Below are positions 17,467 through 25,889 of a stretch of DNA of 64,000 bases, in pieces. Where the stretch lies: positions 62,001-126,000 of the forward strand of contig JAKSLE010000005.1 of the NCBI GenBank assembly GCA_024401365.1, read 5' to 3'. Each line of letters opens with the position of its first letter. Position 1 is the first letter of the stretch. The DNA comes from Bacteroidales bacterium. Its GTDB lineage: Bacteria; Bacteroidota; Bacteroidia; Bacteroidales; Marinilabiliaceae. Both the position numbers and the translations under genes were made by a program. The notes beneath the pieces are model-generated. The model was given only the letters and a program-made list of their open reading frames with translations, did not search any database and was not told the origin of the DNA.

Positions 17467-17505
17467 AGCATCATCAATTCTCAATGGATAGATGATGCTT
17501 TTTTT
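17467..17505 (+). terminator. Terminator whose T-tract abuts the next start codon
   Basis: A 9-bp inverted repeat (AGCATCATC at 17467-17475, GATGATGCT at 17491-17499) with a 15-base loop is followed by six T, and the next base is the A of the ATG at 17506. Confidence 0.75.
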
Positions 17506-19383
17506 ATGAAAATGAAGAGTAAATCATATATACTATACATCATATTCGCACTGATGCCTATCTTGGCAACTATGTGCGCTAACCCTGGAACACCTACAGG
17601 TGGACCTAAAGACACTAGACCACCCCTTGTCATAAATTCTAAACCGCTCCCCTTCTCTACGGGATTCAATGATAAAGTGGTGACAATACTCTTCAATGAG
17701 AATATTCAAATCAAGGATGCCGACCAGAAGTTCGTCATGTCCCCTCCAGTATTTCCCGCCCCAAAAGTTGATGCCCACGGTAATCAACTGCGCGTAAGAA
17801 TGGACGAGAAGGTGGAGCTGATGCCTAATACTACATACACCCTGGATTTCGCCGATTGCGTACTGGACCTCAACGAGGGTAATCCCCTGGAGAACTTCTC
17901 TTTCACTTTTTCTACAGGTGAGTCCCAGGACTCAATGATGATTTCTGGCAACTTATACAACGCCGAAACCCTGGAGCCCATCAAGGGAGTATACGTCCTC
18001 TTGCATTCTTGCCTCGAGGATACTGCACTGACTAAGGTTCCTCCTATCCGTATATCAAAAACCGACGAGACTGGTCGATTCATATTGCGTAACGTCCCAG
18101 CAGAAACAGATTATATGGTATATGCTTTGGACGACCAGAATCGCAACTTCTTGTACGACCAGAAAGGGTTGGAACGTATCGCATGGTACCCCGAAAAGGT
18201 CCGCCCATCATGGGAAATACGCCAAATCAATGATTCCGTGCGTATCGACTCCTTGTCTCAATCTGTCGACACCGCCGAGTGGGTTTTCGAACATATAACA
18301 CGCGACACATTAGTATATACCCCAGATTCCTTAAAGTTGTTCGCTTTCATGGAGAAGGCGTACGACCAGTATATATCTTCCGAAAACCGTAAGGAACCTC
18401 ACCGTATCGATGTCTTGTTCAATTGCCAAATGAAATCAAAACCTTCTGTCGCTTTCATTGGACATGACAATTCCGACTCGCTGGCTGTCTACGAGTATTC
18501 TACCAACAACGACTCACTGACTGTCTGGATGACAGATTCTACAATATATAATAGAGACTCTGTCGGCTTGGCTATATCTTACCTCGCCTTGGATACCTTG
18601 AAGCAATTGACCACAAAGGTCGATACAATAGATTTCTGGTATTTCAAAAAGGTCGACCCCAAAGAGGAAAAACGTAAAAATAAAAACGACAAAAACAAAG
18701 AGACCAAAAAACCGTCTCTTAATATCTCTGTCCCTCTGTCATTCGGAGCCTTCGGTAATGTCACAATTACTAGCCCCACCCCTTTCAAACACATAAATTG
18801 GGATGGCATATCTTTGTCACACAAGAAGGATACTATATTCGAGCCTATGCAGTACACGGTAATCGAAGATACCGTCAACTTGAAAACAGTACGCATCAAG
18901 GCTAAATGGCAACCCGGAGAACAGTACGTATTGGCCGTAGATTCTGCCGCCATATCAGATATTTACGACTTGGCATGCCTCAAAAAGGAATATAATGTAT
19001 CTACTCCAGCCCTCGATAAATACGGAACTCTCTATATCGAAGTGGATTCTGTACCAGAGAATGCATTGCTACAACTGGTCGACGAAAAGGGTACTTCTGT
19101 TTTCCGACAGAACTATGTTCCTAAAAATGGAAAACTGGCTTTCAGATACCTCAAGCCAAAGGAGTATATGATACGTATACTCATAGATAGAAATATGAAC
19201 GGTAAATTCGATAATGGCGACTTCGATTCCCACCAGCAACCGGAGGAGTTCATATACTATATGGAGAAGGTCTCTGTTAGAGCTAATTGGGAAATAAAGG
19301 TCGACTTCAGCGTAGGCAATTATACTATAGCTAAATACGTCAATAAGTATAAAATCAAGAAGAATAATTCACGTAAACGTTAA
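17506..19383 (+). CDS. Ig-like domain (Big_5 type) putative lipoprotein
   Basis: A 625-residue exported protein. A short hydrophobic N-terminus ends at Cys24 (ILATMCANPGTPTGGPKDTR). The Cys position and the following GTPTGGPKD are typical of Bacteroidota lipoproteins of this family, although Met at -1 makes the lipobox imperfect. Residues about 35-135 match a bacterial Ig-like domain (IKDADQKF, NTTYTLDFADCVLD, ENFSFTFSTG). A carboxypeptidase-regulatory-like strand set follows (GNLYNAETLEPIKGVYVLL, GRFILRNVPAETDYMVYALD). The rest is a long strand-rich region with a Lys-rich patch near 385. Its role is unknown. The start may be 17506 or the in-frame ATG at 17512. The GH3 gene follows after 5 bases, so the two are cotranscribed. 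Confidence 0.75.
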   Translation: MKMKSKSYILYIIFALMPILATMCANPGTPTGGPKDTRPPLVINSKPLPFSTGFNDKVVTILFNENIQIKDADQKFVMSPPVFPAPKVDAHGNQLRVRMDEKVELMPNTTYTLDFADCVLDLNEGNPLENFSFTFSTGESQDSMMISGNLYNAETLEPIKGVYVLLHSCLEDTALTKVPPIRISKTDETGRFILRNVPAETDYMVYALDDQNRNFLYDQKGLERIAWYPEKVRPSWEIRQINDSVRIDSLSQSVDTAEWVFEHITRDTLVYTPDSLKLFAFMEKAYDQYISSENRKEPHRIDVLFNCQMKSKPSVAFIGHDNSDSLAVYEYSTNNDSLTVWMTDSTIYNRDSVGLAISYLALDTLKQLTTKVDTIDFWYFKKVDPKEEKRKNKNDKNKETKKPSLNISVPLSFGAFGNVTITSPTPFKHINWDGISLSHKKDTIFEPMQYTVIEDTVNLKTVRIKAKWQPGEQYVLAVDSAAISDIYDLACLKKEYNVSTPALDKYGTLYIEVDSVPENALLQLVDEKGTSVFRQNYVPKNGKLAFRYLKPKEYMIRILIDRNMNGKFDNGDFDSHQQPEEFIYYMEKVSVRANWEIKVDFSVGNYTIAKYVNKYKIKKNNSRKR

Positions 19384-19388
19384 TCAAT

Positions 19389-21713
19389 ATGGGCAATCTT
19401 TCTAAAACCTTTGCGGCTTTAGGCGTGACAGCTGCTTTGTCATCATGCGCTAATGTTCCTCAGACTATCGACGAACAGGTCGATGCATTGTACAATCGCA
19501 TGTCCCAGGAGGAGCGAATAGCTCAACTTCATGGACTTTACATGACTCAGTTCTTCGACGAGAACGATAAACTGATTGTCGATCTTTGTAAAGAAAAACT
19601 CTCTAACGGCATAGGTCACTTCTCTCAGTTTGCTCTCAATACTCGTAAGAATCCCGACCAACTACGTGACATGGTAGCCCAAATGCAGGATTGGCTCATC
19701 AATAATACACCAAATTCAATCCCTGCCCTCCTCCACGAAGAGGTCCTTAGTGGTGTAAATGGTATGGATGCTACCGTATACCCCCAACAGATAGGTCTGG
19801 CTTGCTCTTTCAACCCCGAGTTGGCAGAACAGAAAACATACCAAACAGCTACTGCCCTCCGTAAAGTGGGTGGCTATCTAGCCCTGTCTCCTATGGTGGA
19901 TGTGGTGCGCAACCCTTCTTTCAACCGACTCGAGGAGTCTTACGGCGAGGATGCTTACCTCTCAGCTGTAATGGGTACTGCTTTCGTACGCGGATTGCAA
20001 CATGGCGACCTCCGCGAGGGCGTGGCAGCTTGCACAAAACATTTCCTCGGTTATGGCGGCGGCGGTGATGCCAATAAAAAGGAACTTATGGAGGAAATCC
20101 TTCTGCCTCACGAGACTATCATCCGTACAGCTGACAGCAAAGTCCTCATGCCTGGTTATCACGCTATAGATGGCATCAAGTGCGTAGCTAACCGCAATAT
20201 ACTCCAAGAGGTACTTCGCGATTACCTCAAATTCGATGGTATGATTGTCAGCGATTATGGCGCTATCGAACAGATAGATGATAATATGAACGATGTCCAA
20301 CGCGCCGCAGCTGCCCTCAACGCTGGTAATGACGTAGATTTCCCTGAGGGTAATAGCTACCGCCAACTCCAACAGGCTATCAATGAGGGTCTCACAACTC
20401 AGGAGGCTCTCGAAACCGCAGTTAAACGTGTCTTGCGAATAAAGGCTCAAGTGGGTCTTCTTGATAAGAACCCTAAACTCTACGAGCAGGGTCATATCGA
20501 GTGGGATACAAAGGCTGAGCGCGAAACAGCATACAAATTGGCTTCTCAGTCAGTAGTCCTCCTCAAAAACAATGGTATCCTCCCTCTGAATAAGCCTTGC
20601 AACATAGCTCTCTCAGGCCCTAATGCTAATAATATGTGGGCAATGTTGGGCGACTACACATACCAGTCTATGCGCTTCTTCTGGAAATCTTCTATCGAAG
20701 ATGATATGCACCCTCAGATCATCAACCTCAACGATGGTTTGAAAAATAAACTCCCAGAGGGTTATTCTTTATCGTACAACCGCGGTTGCGATTGGACAGA
20801 AGAGGTCGAAACTGTAGTGGAAAGTAGCGGCGACCCTCGCGTGGCTTACTTGGTAAATATCCAAAACCGTATGATCGATAGCGGAGAGGAGGCTAATATG
20901 ACCGAGGCCGTGGCTGCGGCTAAAAAGGCCGACGTAATCATCGCTGCCGTAGGCGAAAATGCTATTCTTTGCGGAGAGAACCGCGACCGTAAACACCTCC
21001 GCCTCCCTGGCAAACAGGAGGAGTACGTAAATGCTCTCATAGCAACAGGCAAACCTGTAGTGCTTGTCATATTCGGTGGCCGCGCTCAGGTAATTAATGG
21101 CCTCGCTGATAAATGTGCCGCCGTTATCCAAGCTTGGTACCCTGGCGAGGAGGGTGGTAACGCCTTGGCTGATATCATCTACGGTAATATCGCCCCTTCA
21201 GGAAAACTTAGCGTTAGCTACCCTGCAGAGCAACTTAATGAAAATATTTGCTACAACTATGGTATCGCCAACGATCCTCGCATAGCTTACCCATTCGGAT
21301 TCGGCCTTAGCTATACCTCTTTCGAATATTCTGATATGCAGATGGACGCTGAGGCTGCTACTAATGCCGACCGCTTCGAGGTTTCTGTGAATGTCAAGAA
21401 TACCGGTAGCGTGGATGCCGATGAAATAGTACAACTTTATGTTTCTCCTCTCGATCGCTCAGCTAAACTTAAGCCTATCAAACTCCAAGGCTTTAAGCGA
21501 GTGTCCCTCAAGGCGGGTGAAACAAAAACAGTCTCTTTTAAGGTGTCCCCACAACAACTTGGCTATTACATGAATAATGAGTGGAACGTCGATCCAGGTC
21601 GCTTCATGATCAAGATCGGTGCTTCTTCTGCTGATATCCGAGCAGAAAAGGAGATTACCCTCACAGGCAACGAAATTACTATGCCGCTGCGTACCGCTTA
21701 CTTCGCTGAGTAA
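19389..21713 (+). CDS. Glycoside hydrolase family 3 beta-glucosidase-type lipoprotein
   Basis: A 774-residue GH3 enzyme. The N-terminus has a lipobox (ALSSC, Cys20), so it is probably anchored in the outer or inner membrane facing the periplasm. The (beta/alpha)8 domain contains PALLHEEVLSG, LSPMVDVVRNPSFNR and EESYGEDAYL, plus the nucleophile Asp289 in GMIVSDYGAI. The alpha/beta sandwich has VVLLKNNGILPL and AAVGENAILCGE with the acid/base region. A fibronectin III-like domain ends the protein (PFGFGLSYTSFEY, GSVDADEIVQLYV). This three-domain layout is that of BglX-like beta-glucosidases and beta-xylosidases; the natural substrate is not evident. It follows the Ig-like lipoprotein closely and ends at a strong terminator. 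Confidence 0.92.
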   Translation: MGNLSKTFAALGVTAALSSCANVPQTIDEQVDALYNRMSQEERIAQLHGLYMTQFFDENDKLIVDLCKEKLSNGIGHFSQFALNTRKNPDQLRDMVAQMQDWLINNTPNSIPALLHEEVLSGVNGMDATVYPQQIGLACSFNPELAEQKTYQTATALRKVGGYLALSPMVDVVRNPSFNRLEESYGEDAYLSAVMGTAFVRGLQHGDLREGVAACTKHFLGYGGGGDANKKELMEEILLPHETIIRTADSKVLMPGYHAIDGIKCVANRNILQEVLRDYLKFDGMIVSDYGAIEQIDDNMNDVQRAAAALNAGNDVDFPEGNSYRQLQQAINEGLTTQEALETAVKRVLRIKAQVGLLDKNPKLYEQGHIEWDTKAERETAYKLASQSVVLLKNNGILPLNKPCNIALSGPNANNMWAMLGDYTYQSMRFFWKSSIEDDMHPQIINLNDGLKNKLPEGYSLSYNRGCDWTEEVETVVESSGDPRVAYLVNIQNRMIDSGEEANMTEAVAAAKKADVIIAAVGENAILCGENRDRKHLRLPGKQEEYVNALIATGKPVVLVIFGGRAQVINGLADKCAAVIQAWYPGEEGGNALADIIYGNIAPSGKLSVSYPAEQLNENICYNYGIANDPRIAYPFGFGLSYTSFEYSDMQMDAEAATNADRFEVSVNVKNTGSVDADEIVQLYVSPLDRSAKLKPIKLQGFKRVSLKAGETKTVSFKVSPQQLGYYMNNEWNVDPGRFMIKIGASSADIRAEKEITLTGNEITMPLRTAYFAE

Positions 21714-21735
21714 TTCTAAGTCCTACAATAACACT

Positions 21736-21770
21736 AGAGAGTACATAATCTTATGTACTCTCTTTTTTTA
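21736..21770 (+). terminator. Rho-independent terminator after the GH3 gene
   Basis: A perfect 13-bp inverted repeat (AGAGAGTACATAA at 21736-21748 and its complement at 21751-21763) with a 2-base loop, then a run of seven T. Confidence 0.9.
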
Positions 21771-21778
21771 TGCAACAA

Positions 21779-21808
21779 AAAAGGCTAGAACAAACGTCCT
21801 AGCCTTTT
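21779..21808. terminator. Second inverted repeat, probable back-up terminator
   Basis: AAAAGGCTAG (21779-21788) pairs with CTAGCCTTTT (21799-21808) across a 10-base loop. The T or A run on each side lets it work in either direction. Confidence 0.65.
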
Positions 21809-22090
21809 GGGAACAAACTCAAAAACTCAAATCTTTAACCTCACGTCATATCTTTGAGAAATCTCTTTTACTATAGTTGATATTCAATAACAGTGTCTAG
21901 TAGATAATTCCTTAACCATAGTAGTAGTTATATATTGTATAAGTCTCTTTTCTTATGTAGCTTAGTTTTCATTCGTTCATTTTGTTAATCTTCATCATAG
22001 TAGTTTATTAGTCTCAAGTAGTTTAGTAGTGTAGTTATCTCCTTTTTTGCTGTCACAATATTAATACTGTTTTGATTTCCGACAATCAAC
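21809..22090. other. AT-rich intergenic stretch without a convincing gene
   Basis: This is part of the only gap over 300 bases in the window (21714-22185). It is AT-rich, with several TAGTAG and GTAGTTTA words between about 21898 and 22040. I see no tRNA, no conserved reading frame and no element matching the dispersed repeat. A short minus-strand frame of up to 61 codons (22170-21985) has no recognisable product. Confidence 0.6.
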
Positions 22091-22127
22091 TTTTTGACGA
22101 ACGACATTATTTTTTGACGAACGACAT
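22091..22127 (+). repeat. 17-bp direct repeat, probable operator of the NamZ-NagZ gene
   Basis: TTTTTGACGAACGACAT occurs at 22091-22107 and again at 22111-22127. The 20-base period puts both copies on the same face of the helix, and the second copy ends 4 bases before the -33 box. This is the arrangement expected for a tandem activator site. Confidence 0.6.
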
Positions 22128-22131
22128 GAAA

Positions 22132-22163
22132 TTTGCAAAAAAATGCCCAATTCAGTAACTTAG
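22132..22163 (+). promoter_or_regulatory. Promoter of the NamZ-NagZ fusion gene
   Basis: TTTG at 22132-22135, a 20-base spacer and TAACTTAG at 22156-22163 (one mismatch to TAnnTTTG). The ATG follows 22 bases later. Confidence 0.65.
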
Positions 22164-22185
22164 CACTCATAAAACAACCCTTTTC

Positions 22186-24528
22186 ATGAGTACAATTTCA
22201 TACGCTAAGCAGTTTGTTATAACACTACTTACTTCTTTTTGCATTAGTTGCACAGCTACCCCCAATACACTTACACCGTCAAACGATACCAACATCATCC
22301 ATCAGGTACACCCTGCCAACGAGCGCTTGTCTATGTACCTCCCTCTTATTAAAAACAAAAAGGTGGCTCTGGTAGTCAACCATACGTCTACCGTCGGCAA
22401 TACCCACCTCCTCGATACACTCCTTTCTCTGGGTGTCAACGTACAACGCGTTTTCGTACCTGAACATGGCTTCCGCGGCAATGCCGACGCTGGCCAGAAA
22501 ATAAATAATTCTGTCGACGAAAAAACTGGTATCTCTATCGTTAGCCTCTACGGCAACCATAAAAAACCTACCCCAGCAGATATGAAGGGTATCAATATGG
22601 TGATTTACGACTTGCAGGACGTGGGAACACGATTCTATACCTATATCTCTACTCTTCACTACATCATGGAGGCTTGCGCCGAAACTAATTCCCGCCCCGC
22701 CGATCAAGGTGGAAGGACCGAGGTGTTGGTACTCGACCGACCTAATCCTCAGGGGGATGTGGTCGACGGCCCAGTGCGAGAGGCTGATTGCAAGAGTTTC
22801 GTGGGTCTCGATCCATTACCTATATTATATGGCATGACCCCCGCCGAACTGGCATGTATGATAAATGGCGAAGGTTGGCTGGATAAAGGTGCCAAGTGTA
22901 TGCTGCGTATCATCCCTATGGAGGAGTATTCTCATAGCTGGAAAATAGCGCTGAATTGCCAACCGTCGCCTAACCTTCGCAACGACCATGCTATAGCTCT
23001 CTACCCTTCTTTGTGCTTGTTCGAGGGTACAAATGTATCAGTTGGCCGTGGCACAGATTTCCCTTTCGAGGTTATCGGCTCGCCTTATATTAAGGAGTCG
23101 GATTTTTCTTTTACACCTAAACCTTCCTACGGCGCTGCTTCTCCTGTGTTCAACGAAACTTTGTGCCGAGGCGTCGACTTGCGTAATAGCGATATCACTG
23201 GCTTCTCTCTCGAGTTTATCGCAGATATGCACAAACGTATAGGCGATTCCCTCTTCTGGTCTAAGTCTACTCGCACTTTCGATATCCTCGCTGGCTCTAC
23301 TTCTCTTCGCAAACAACTGAAACAGGGCCTCAGTACCGATTCTATCCGCCTTTCTTGGGAACCTCAATTGAATAAGTTCAAGGCGCAGAGAAAACGCTAC
23401 CTGATATACGATCGCCAGAAAATAACCGATCGTAAACCTATTACCGACTGGAACGCAGCCATGCATTCTCATTGGGTGGATAGCATCTATAGCTCTTTGT
23501 CTCTTCGCGAACGTATAGCTCAAATGGTTTGGGTTACTTTGGATGTCAATTTTACCGAGAAGAATATCCAGAAAATCGAATCGGAGGTTAAATCTCTTGG
23601 CGTGGGCGGCATACTAATCCTTAAGGCTACCCCTAGCGATTGCTTGAATTTCACAGAGCGAATGAATAGAGCTTCTAAAGTCCCTCTGCTTTTCGCCGCT
23701 GACGCAGAGAATGGCTTGGGCTTCAAGTTCATCAACGTGGATAAATTCCCTTATTTTAAGGAACTGGGTGAGAGGGGCGACTCTTCTTTCGTGCGCTTAA
23801 TAGGCGAACGCACTGCCGAACAGATGCTGGCTTGTGGCTTGAATATCAATTTTTCTCCCGATGTCGATGTAAATACTAATCCTAAAAACCCTATAATAGG
23901 TAAACGCGCTTTCGGAGATAACGTGGATGTCGTCTCTAAAATGGGCGAGGCTTACATCCGCGGACTCCAGTCTCGAGGCGTATGCGCCGTAATAAAGCAT
24001 TTCCCAGGCCATGGCGATACAAGTACCGACTCCCACTTGGCTTTGCCAGTAGTAGCTCACGATAGTACTAGATTGGCAAGCGTCGAACTGGCTCCGTTCC
24101 AGCATTGCATCAATAATGGCGCAATGGGCGTAATGAGCGGACACCTGGTAGTGCCAGCTCTCGACCCTAGCAAACGCGCCGCTAGCTTGTCGTCTGCTAT
24201 CCTAAAGGGTGTACTGCGAGAGAAAATGAATTTCAACGGAATAATTGTTACCGATGCTATAAACATGGCGGGCGCTCGAAAGTCTGCTGGCGATGACATA
24301 GCCGAAATGTTGGCTATCAAGGCTGGTAACGACGTCGTGGAGTTTTCTCTCAACGCCGAACGCGCTGTCTCAGCAACTGAACAGGCAGTTCTTTCTGGCT
24401 CAATACCCGAAGCACAAATCGAAACTTCCGTACGCCGAATCTTGGCCGTAAAGGAGTGGTCTAAAGATAGCCGCTCTCAATCTTTCGGTTACCCAGAAGC
24501 AATAGTCAACTTGCCTATCACTAGATAA
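22186..24528 (+). CDS. Fusion of NamZ-like exo-muramidase (DUF1343, GH171) and NagZ-like GH3 beta-N-acetylglucosaminidase
   Basis: A 780-residue exported protein with a hydrophobic N-terminus ending in cysteines (TSFCISC), so a possible lipoprotein. Residues about 40-410 are a NamZ/DUF1343 domain: KKVALVVNHTS, FVPEHGFRGNADAG with the candidate catalytic Glu93, YDLQDVGTRFYTYISTL, VLDRPNPQG and FEGTNVSVGRGTDFPFE. Residues about 425-770 are a GH3 N-terminal domain of NagZ type: KHFPGHGDTSTDSH near 603, the His/Asp dyad loop that is diagnostic for NagZ-like enzymes, and IIVTDAINMAG with the nucleophile Asp690. NamZ releases MurNAc from non-reducing ends and NagZ-type enzymes release GlcNAc, so one chain could strip peptidoglycan glycan ends alternately. 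The gene stands alone, with its own promoter and a tandem operator-like repeat. Confidence 0.9.
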   Translation: MSTISYAKQFVITLLTSFCISCTATPNTLTPSNDTNIIHQVHPANERLSMYLPLIKNKKVALVVNHTSTVGNTHLLDTLLSLGVNVQRVFVPEHGFRGNADAGQKINNSVDEKTGISIVSLYGNHKKPTPADMKGINMVIYDLQDVGTRFYTYISTLHYIMEACAETNSRPADQGGRTEVLVLDRPNPQGDVVDGPVREADCKSFVGLDPLPILYGMTPAELACMINGEGWLDKGAKCMLRIIPMEEYSHSWKIALNCQPSPNLRNDHAIALYPSLCLFEGTNVSVGRGTDFPFEVIGSPYIKESDFSFTPKPSYGAASPVFNETLCRGVDLRNSDITGFSLEFIADMHKRIGDSLFWSKSTRTFDILAGSTSLRKQLKQGLSTDSIRLSWEPQLNKFKAQRKRYLIYDRQKITDRKPITDWNAAMHSHWVDSIYSSLSLRERIAQMVWVTLDVNFTEKNIQKIESEVKSLGVGGILILKATPSDCLNFTERMNRASKVPLLFAADAENGLGFKFINVDKFPYFKELGERGDSSFVRLIGERTAEQMLACGLNINFSPDVDVNTNPKNPIIGKRAFGDNVDVVSKMGEAYIRGLQSRGVCAVIKHFPGHGDTSTDSHLALPVVAHDSTRLASVELAPFQHCINNGAMGVMSGHLVVPALDPSKRAASLSSAILKGVLREKMNFNGIIVTDAINMAGARKSAGDDIAEMLAIKAGNDVVEFSLNAERAVSATEQAVLSGSIPEAQIETSVRRILAVKEWSKDSRSQSFGYPEAIVNLPITR

Positions 24529-24556
24529 ATATACCTCCCCGAAACAACTTGTTAAA

Positions 24557-24600
24557 TAAAAAAACTGCGAGCAACAAGGAGGCTCTCCGTATACAGAGAG
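24557..24600 (+). repeat. Dispersed A-tract/TGCGAGCAAC repeat, copy B
   Basis: T, seven A, C, core TGCGAGCAAC (24566-24575), AAGG, then an imperfect hairpin CTCTC/GAGAG (24583-24587 with 24596-24600) around GTATAC. It starts about 30 bases after the NamZ-NagZ stop in a convergent gap. Confidence 0.85.
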
Positions 24601-24647
24601 TAACTTCCAACTATACTATAACGACAAATATAGTGGTCCTGAAATAT

Positions 24648-24685
24648 AAAGAGCGCAAGAAGTCCAAACTCCTTGCGCTCTTTTT
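24648..24685. terminator. Terminator between convergent genes
   Basis: A 12-bp perfect stem (AAAGAGCGCAAG at 24648-24659 with its complement at 24672-24683) followed by further T. It can serve the plus-strand fusion gene and, less well, the minus-strand gene. Confidence 0.8.
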
Positions 24686-24699
24686 AATATGAAAGAGAA

Positions 24700-25272
24700 T
24701 TACTTGCAAATCTTCTTTAATGTCTTGCCCAACTCCTTACCTAATTCTCCTGCCGCATCACCAAAAAGATTAATCTTTGTACCCCATGAACCTCCCTTCA
24801 CAGCATAGAACTTCTCATACACAACATCGCAGTTGTCTGTATCAATGAGCATCAAATGCAATTCCGTATTACCTTTCTTGTCTACCTTTAGAACATGCGC
24901 CTTGAAACAATACTTCGTTGGTGCTGAATTGGAGAAGTGTGGAGCTGCATCTACTTCACCCAATTTGTCAACAAGCGATTGCAATACTCGCTCATTAATC
25001 TCTGATGTCGAATTCAATATAGCCTCAGGATAAAAATCATCACAACTATCCATAAGAGGTGCCTTCATGTAGGTAGCATCGTTGTAATAAAACGAAATAT
25101 TGACCGTTTTCTGACCTTTAAGGACATCCAACGAACCTACACCCTTGGCATTCTCGGGAGTTGGCTTAACTGAGTTGAAACAATCTGTAGAAATAGCAGT
25201 GGCAGGATTCTGTGCCATCACATTAAGACATAGCATAATAGCTGAGAAAATAGCGCTAATTAAACGTGTCAT
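24700..25272 (-). CDS. Secreted protein of unknown function
   Basis: A 190-residue protein with a signal peptide (ISAIFSAIMLCLNVMA before QNPAT). The mature part contains NISFYYNDATYMKAPLMDSC, a central YCFKAHVLKVDKKGNTELHLMLIDTD and a C-terminal Gly/Lys-rich helix (GDAAGELGKELGKTLKKICK). I do not recognise the family. The combination of a beta-type middle and a small amphipathic end resembles small periplasmic or outer-membrane-associated lipid or ligand binders, but that is only a guess. It has its own gap on both sides and lies downstream of the exb operon on the same strand, separated from it by a terminator. Confidence 0.7.
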   Translation of the reverse strand: MTRLISAIFSAIMLCLNVMAQNPATAISTDCFNSVKPTPENAKGVGSLDVLKGQKTVNISFYYNDATYMKAPLMDSCDDFYPEAILNSTSEINERVLQSLVDKLGEVDAAPHFSNSAPTKYCFKAHVLKVDKKGNTELHLMLIDTDNCDVVYEKFYAVKGGSWGTKINLFGDAAGELGKELGKTLKKICK

Positions 25273-25368
25273 AACTCTTATTTTTGATGTTTGTAATTAT
25301 TGTTTATCACATAAATCAAATGCAAAATCTATGCCAATCCCCCACAAAAAATCCAACATATTAAAACA

Positions 25369-25400
25369 AAAACACCCCGAGCATCCGCCCGAGGTGTTTT
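25369..25400 (-). terminator. Terminator of the exbB-exbD operon
   Basis: AAAACACC (25369-25376) pairs with GGTGTTTT (25393-25400) with partial pairing inside. On the minus strand the hairpin is followed by TTTTTGTTTT. Confidence 0.75.
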
Positions 25401-25430
25401 ATGACTTGACTTTGACTTGTTTTTTGTTTT

Positions 25431-25889
25431 TTACTGCGCTTTACGTGCTGAATAGCTAATCTTAAGCGCCTGAGCCTTACGAAGGGCTTGCTTGATATCT
25501 GTAATTGTACCCATCTGTACATCAGCGTCAGCCTTGATCGAAACTGTCATCTTTGGACGGTCAGCTTCTTTCATACCCTCACGCTCTTGAAGGATATAAT
25601 TCTCAATATCATCTACAGTAGCAAACGAATCATTCAACTGAATACGTGGCTCACTACCATACTTCTTCGAACTCAATGGTACACCTACATAAACGTACGA
25701 TACCAACGACTTCTGCTCGAGCTTTGTTACCTCAGTAGCCTCAGGAGACTTAATCTTAACCTGCATTGTAACCTCCTTCATTGATGTAGCAACCATGAAG
25801 AAGAACAAAAGCATGAACACAATATCAGGCAGTGACGAGGTGTTCAACTTCTGCTGGCCACCTTTTCTTTCTTTTCTGAATTTTGCCAT
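25431..25889 (-). CDS. exbD: ExbD/TolR-family biopolymer transport protein (second copy)
   Basis: A 152-residue protein with one membrane helix near the N-terminus (LPDIVFMLLFFFMVATSM), which includes the conserved membrane Asp that carries protons, and a periplasmic C-terminal domain. With ExbB it forms the proton-driven motor that energises TonB-dependent outer-membrane transport. A basic N-terminus (MAKFRKERKGGQQKLNTSSL) faces the cytoplasm. The ATG overlaps the stop of the upstream exbD by one base. Two adjacent exbD genes of different length are the normal Bacteroidales arrangement. It is the last gene of the operon. Confidence 0.92.
   Translation of the reverse strand: MAKFRKERKGGQQKLNTSSLPDIVFMLLFFFMVATSMKEVTMQVKIKSPEATEVTKLEQKSLVSYVYVGVPLSSKKYGSEPRIQLNDSFATVDDIENYILQEREGMKEADRPKMTVSIKADADVQMGTITDIKQALRKAQALKISYSARKAQ

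Noticed and set aside
19962-20495. Minus-strand frame of 177 codons inside the GH3 gene
   Set aside because: Lies wholly opposite conserved catalytic sequence of the GH3 enzyme and shows no motif.
21890-22050. TAGTAG/GTAGTTTA words as an ordered repeat or operator
   Set aside because: Irregular spacing and partial matches in AT-rich DNA; no consistent unit.
21985-22170. Small minus-strand gene of 40-61 codons over the direct repeat
   Set aside because: Composition is like the AT-rich gap, it has no promoter or family signs, and its ATG words come from the direct repeat itself.
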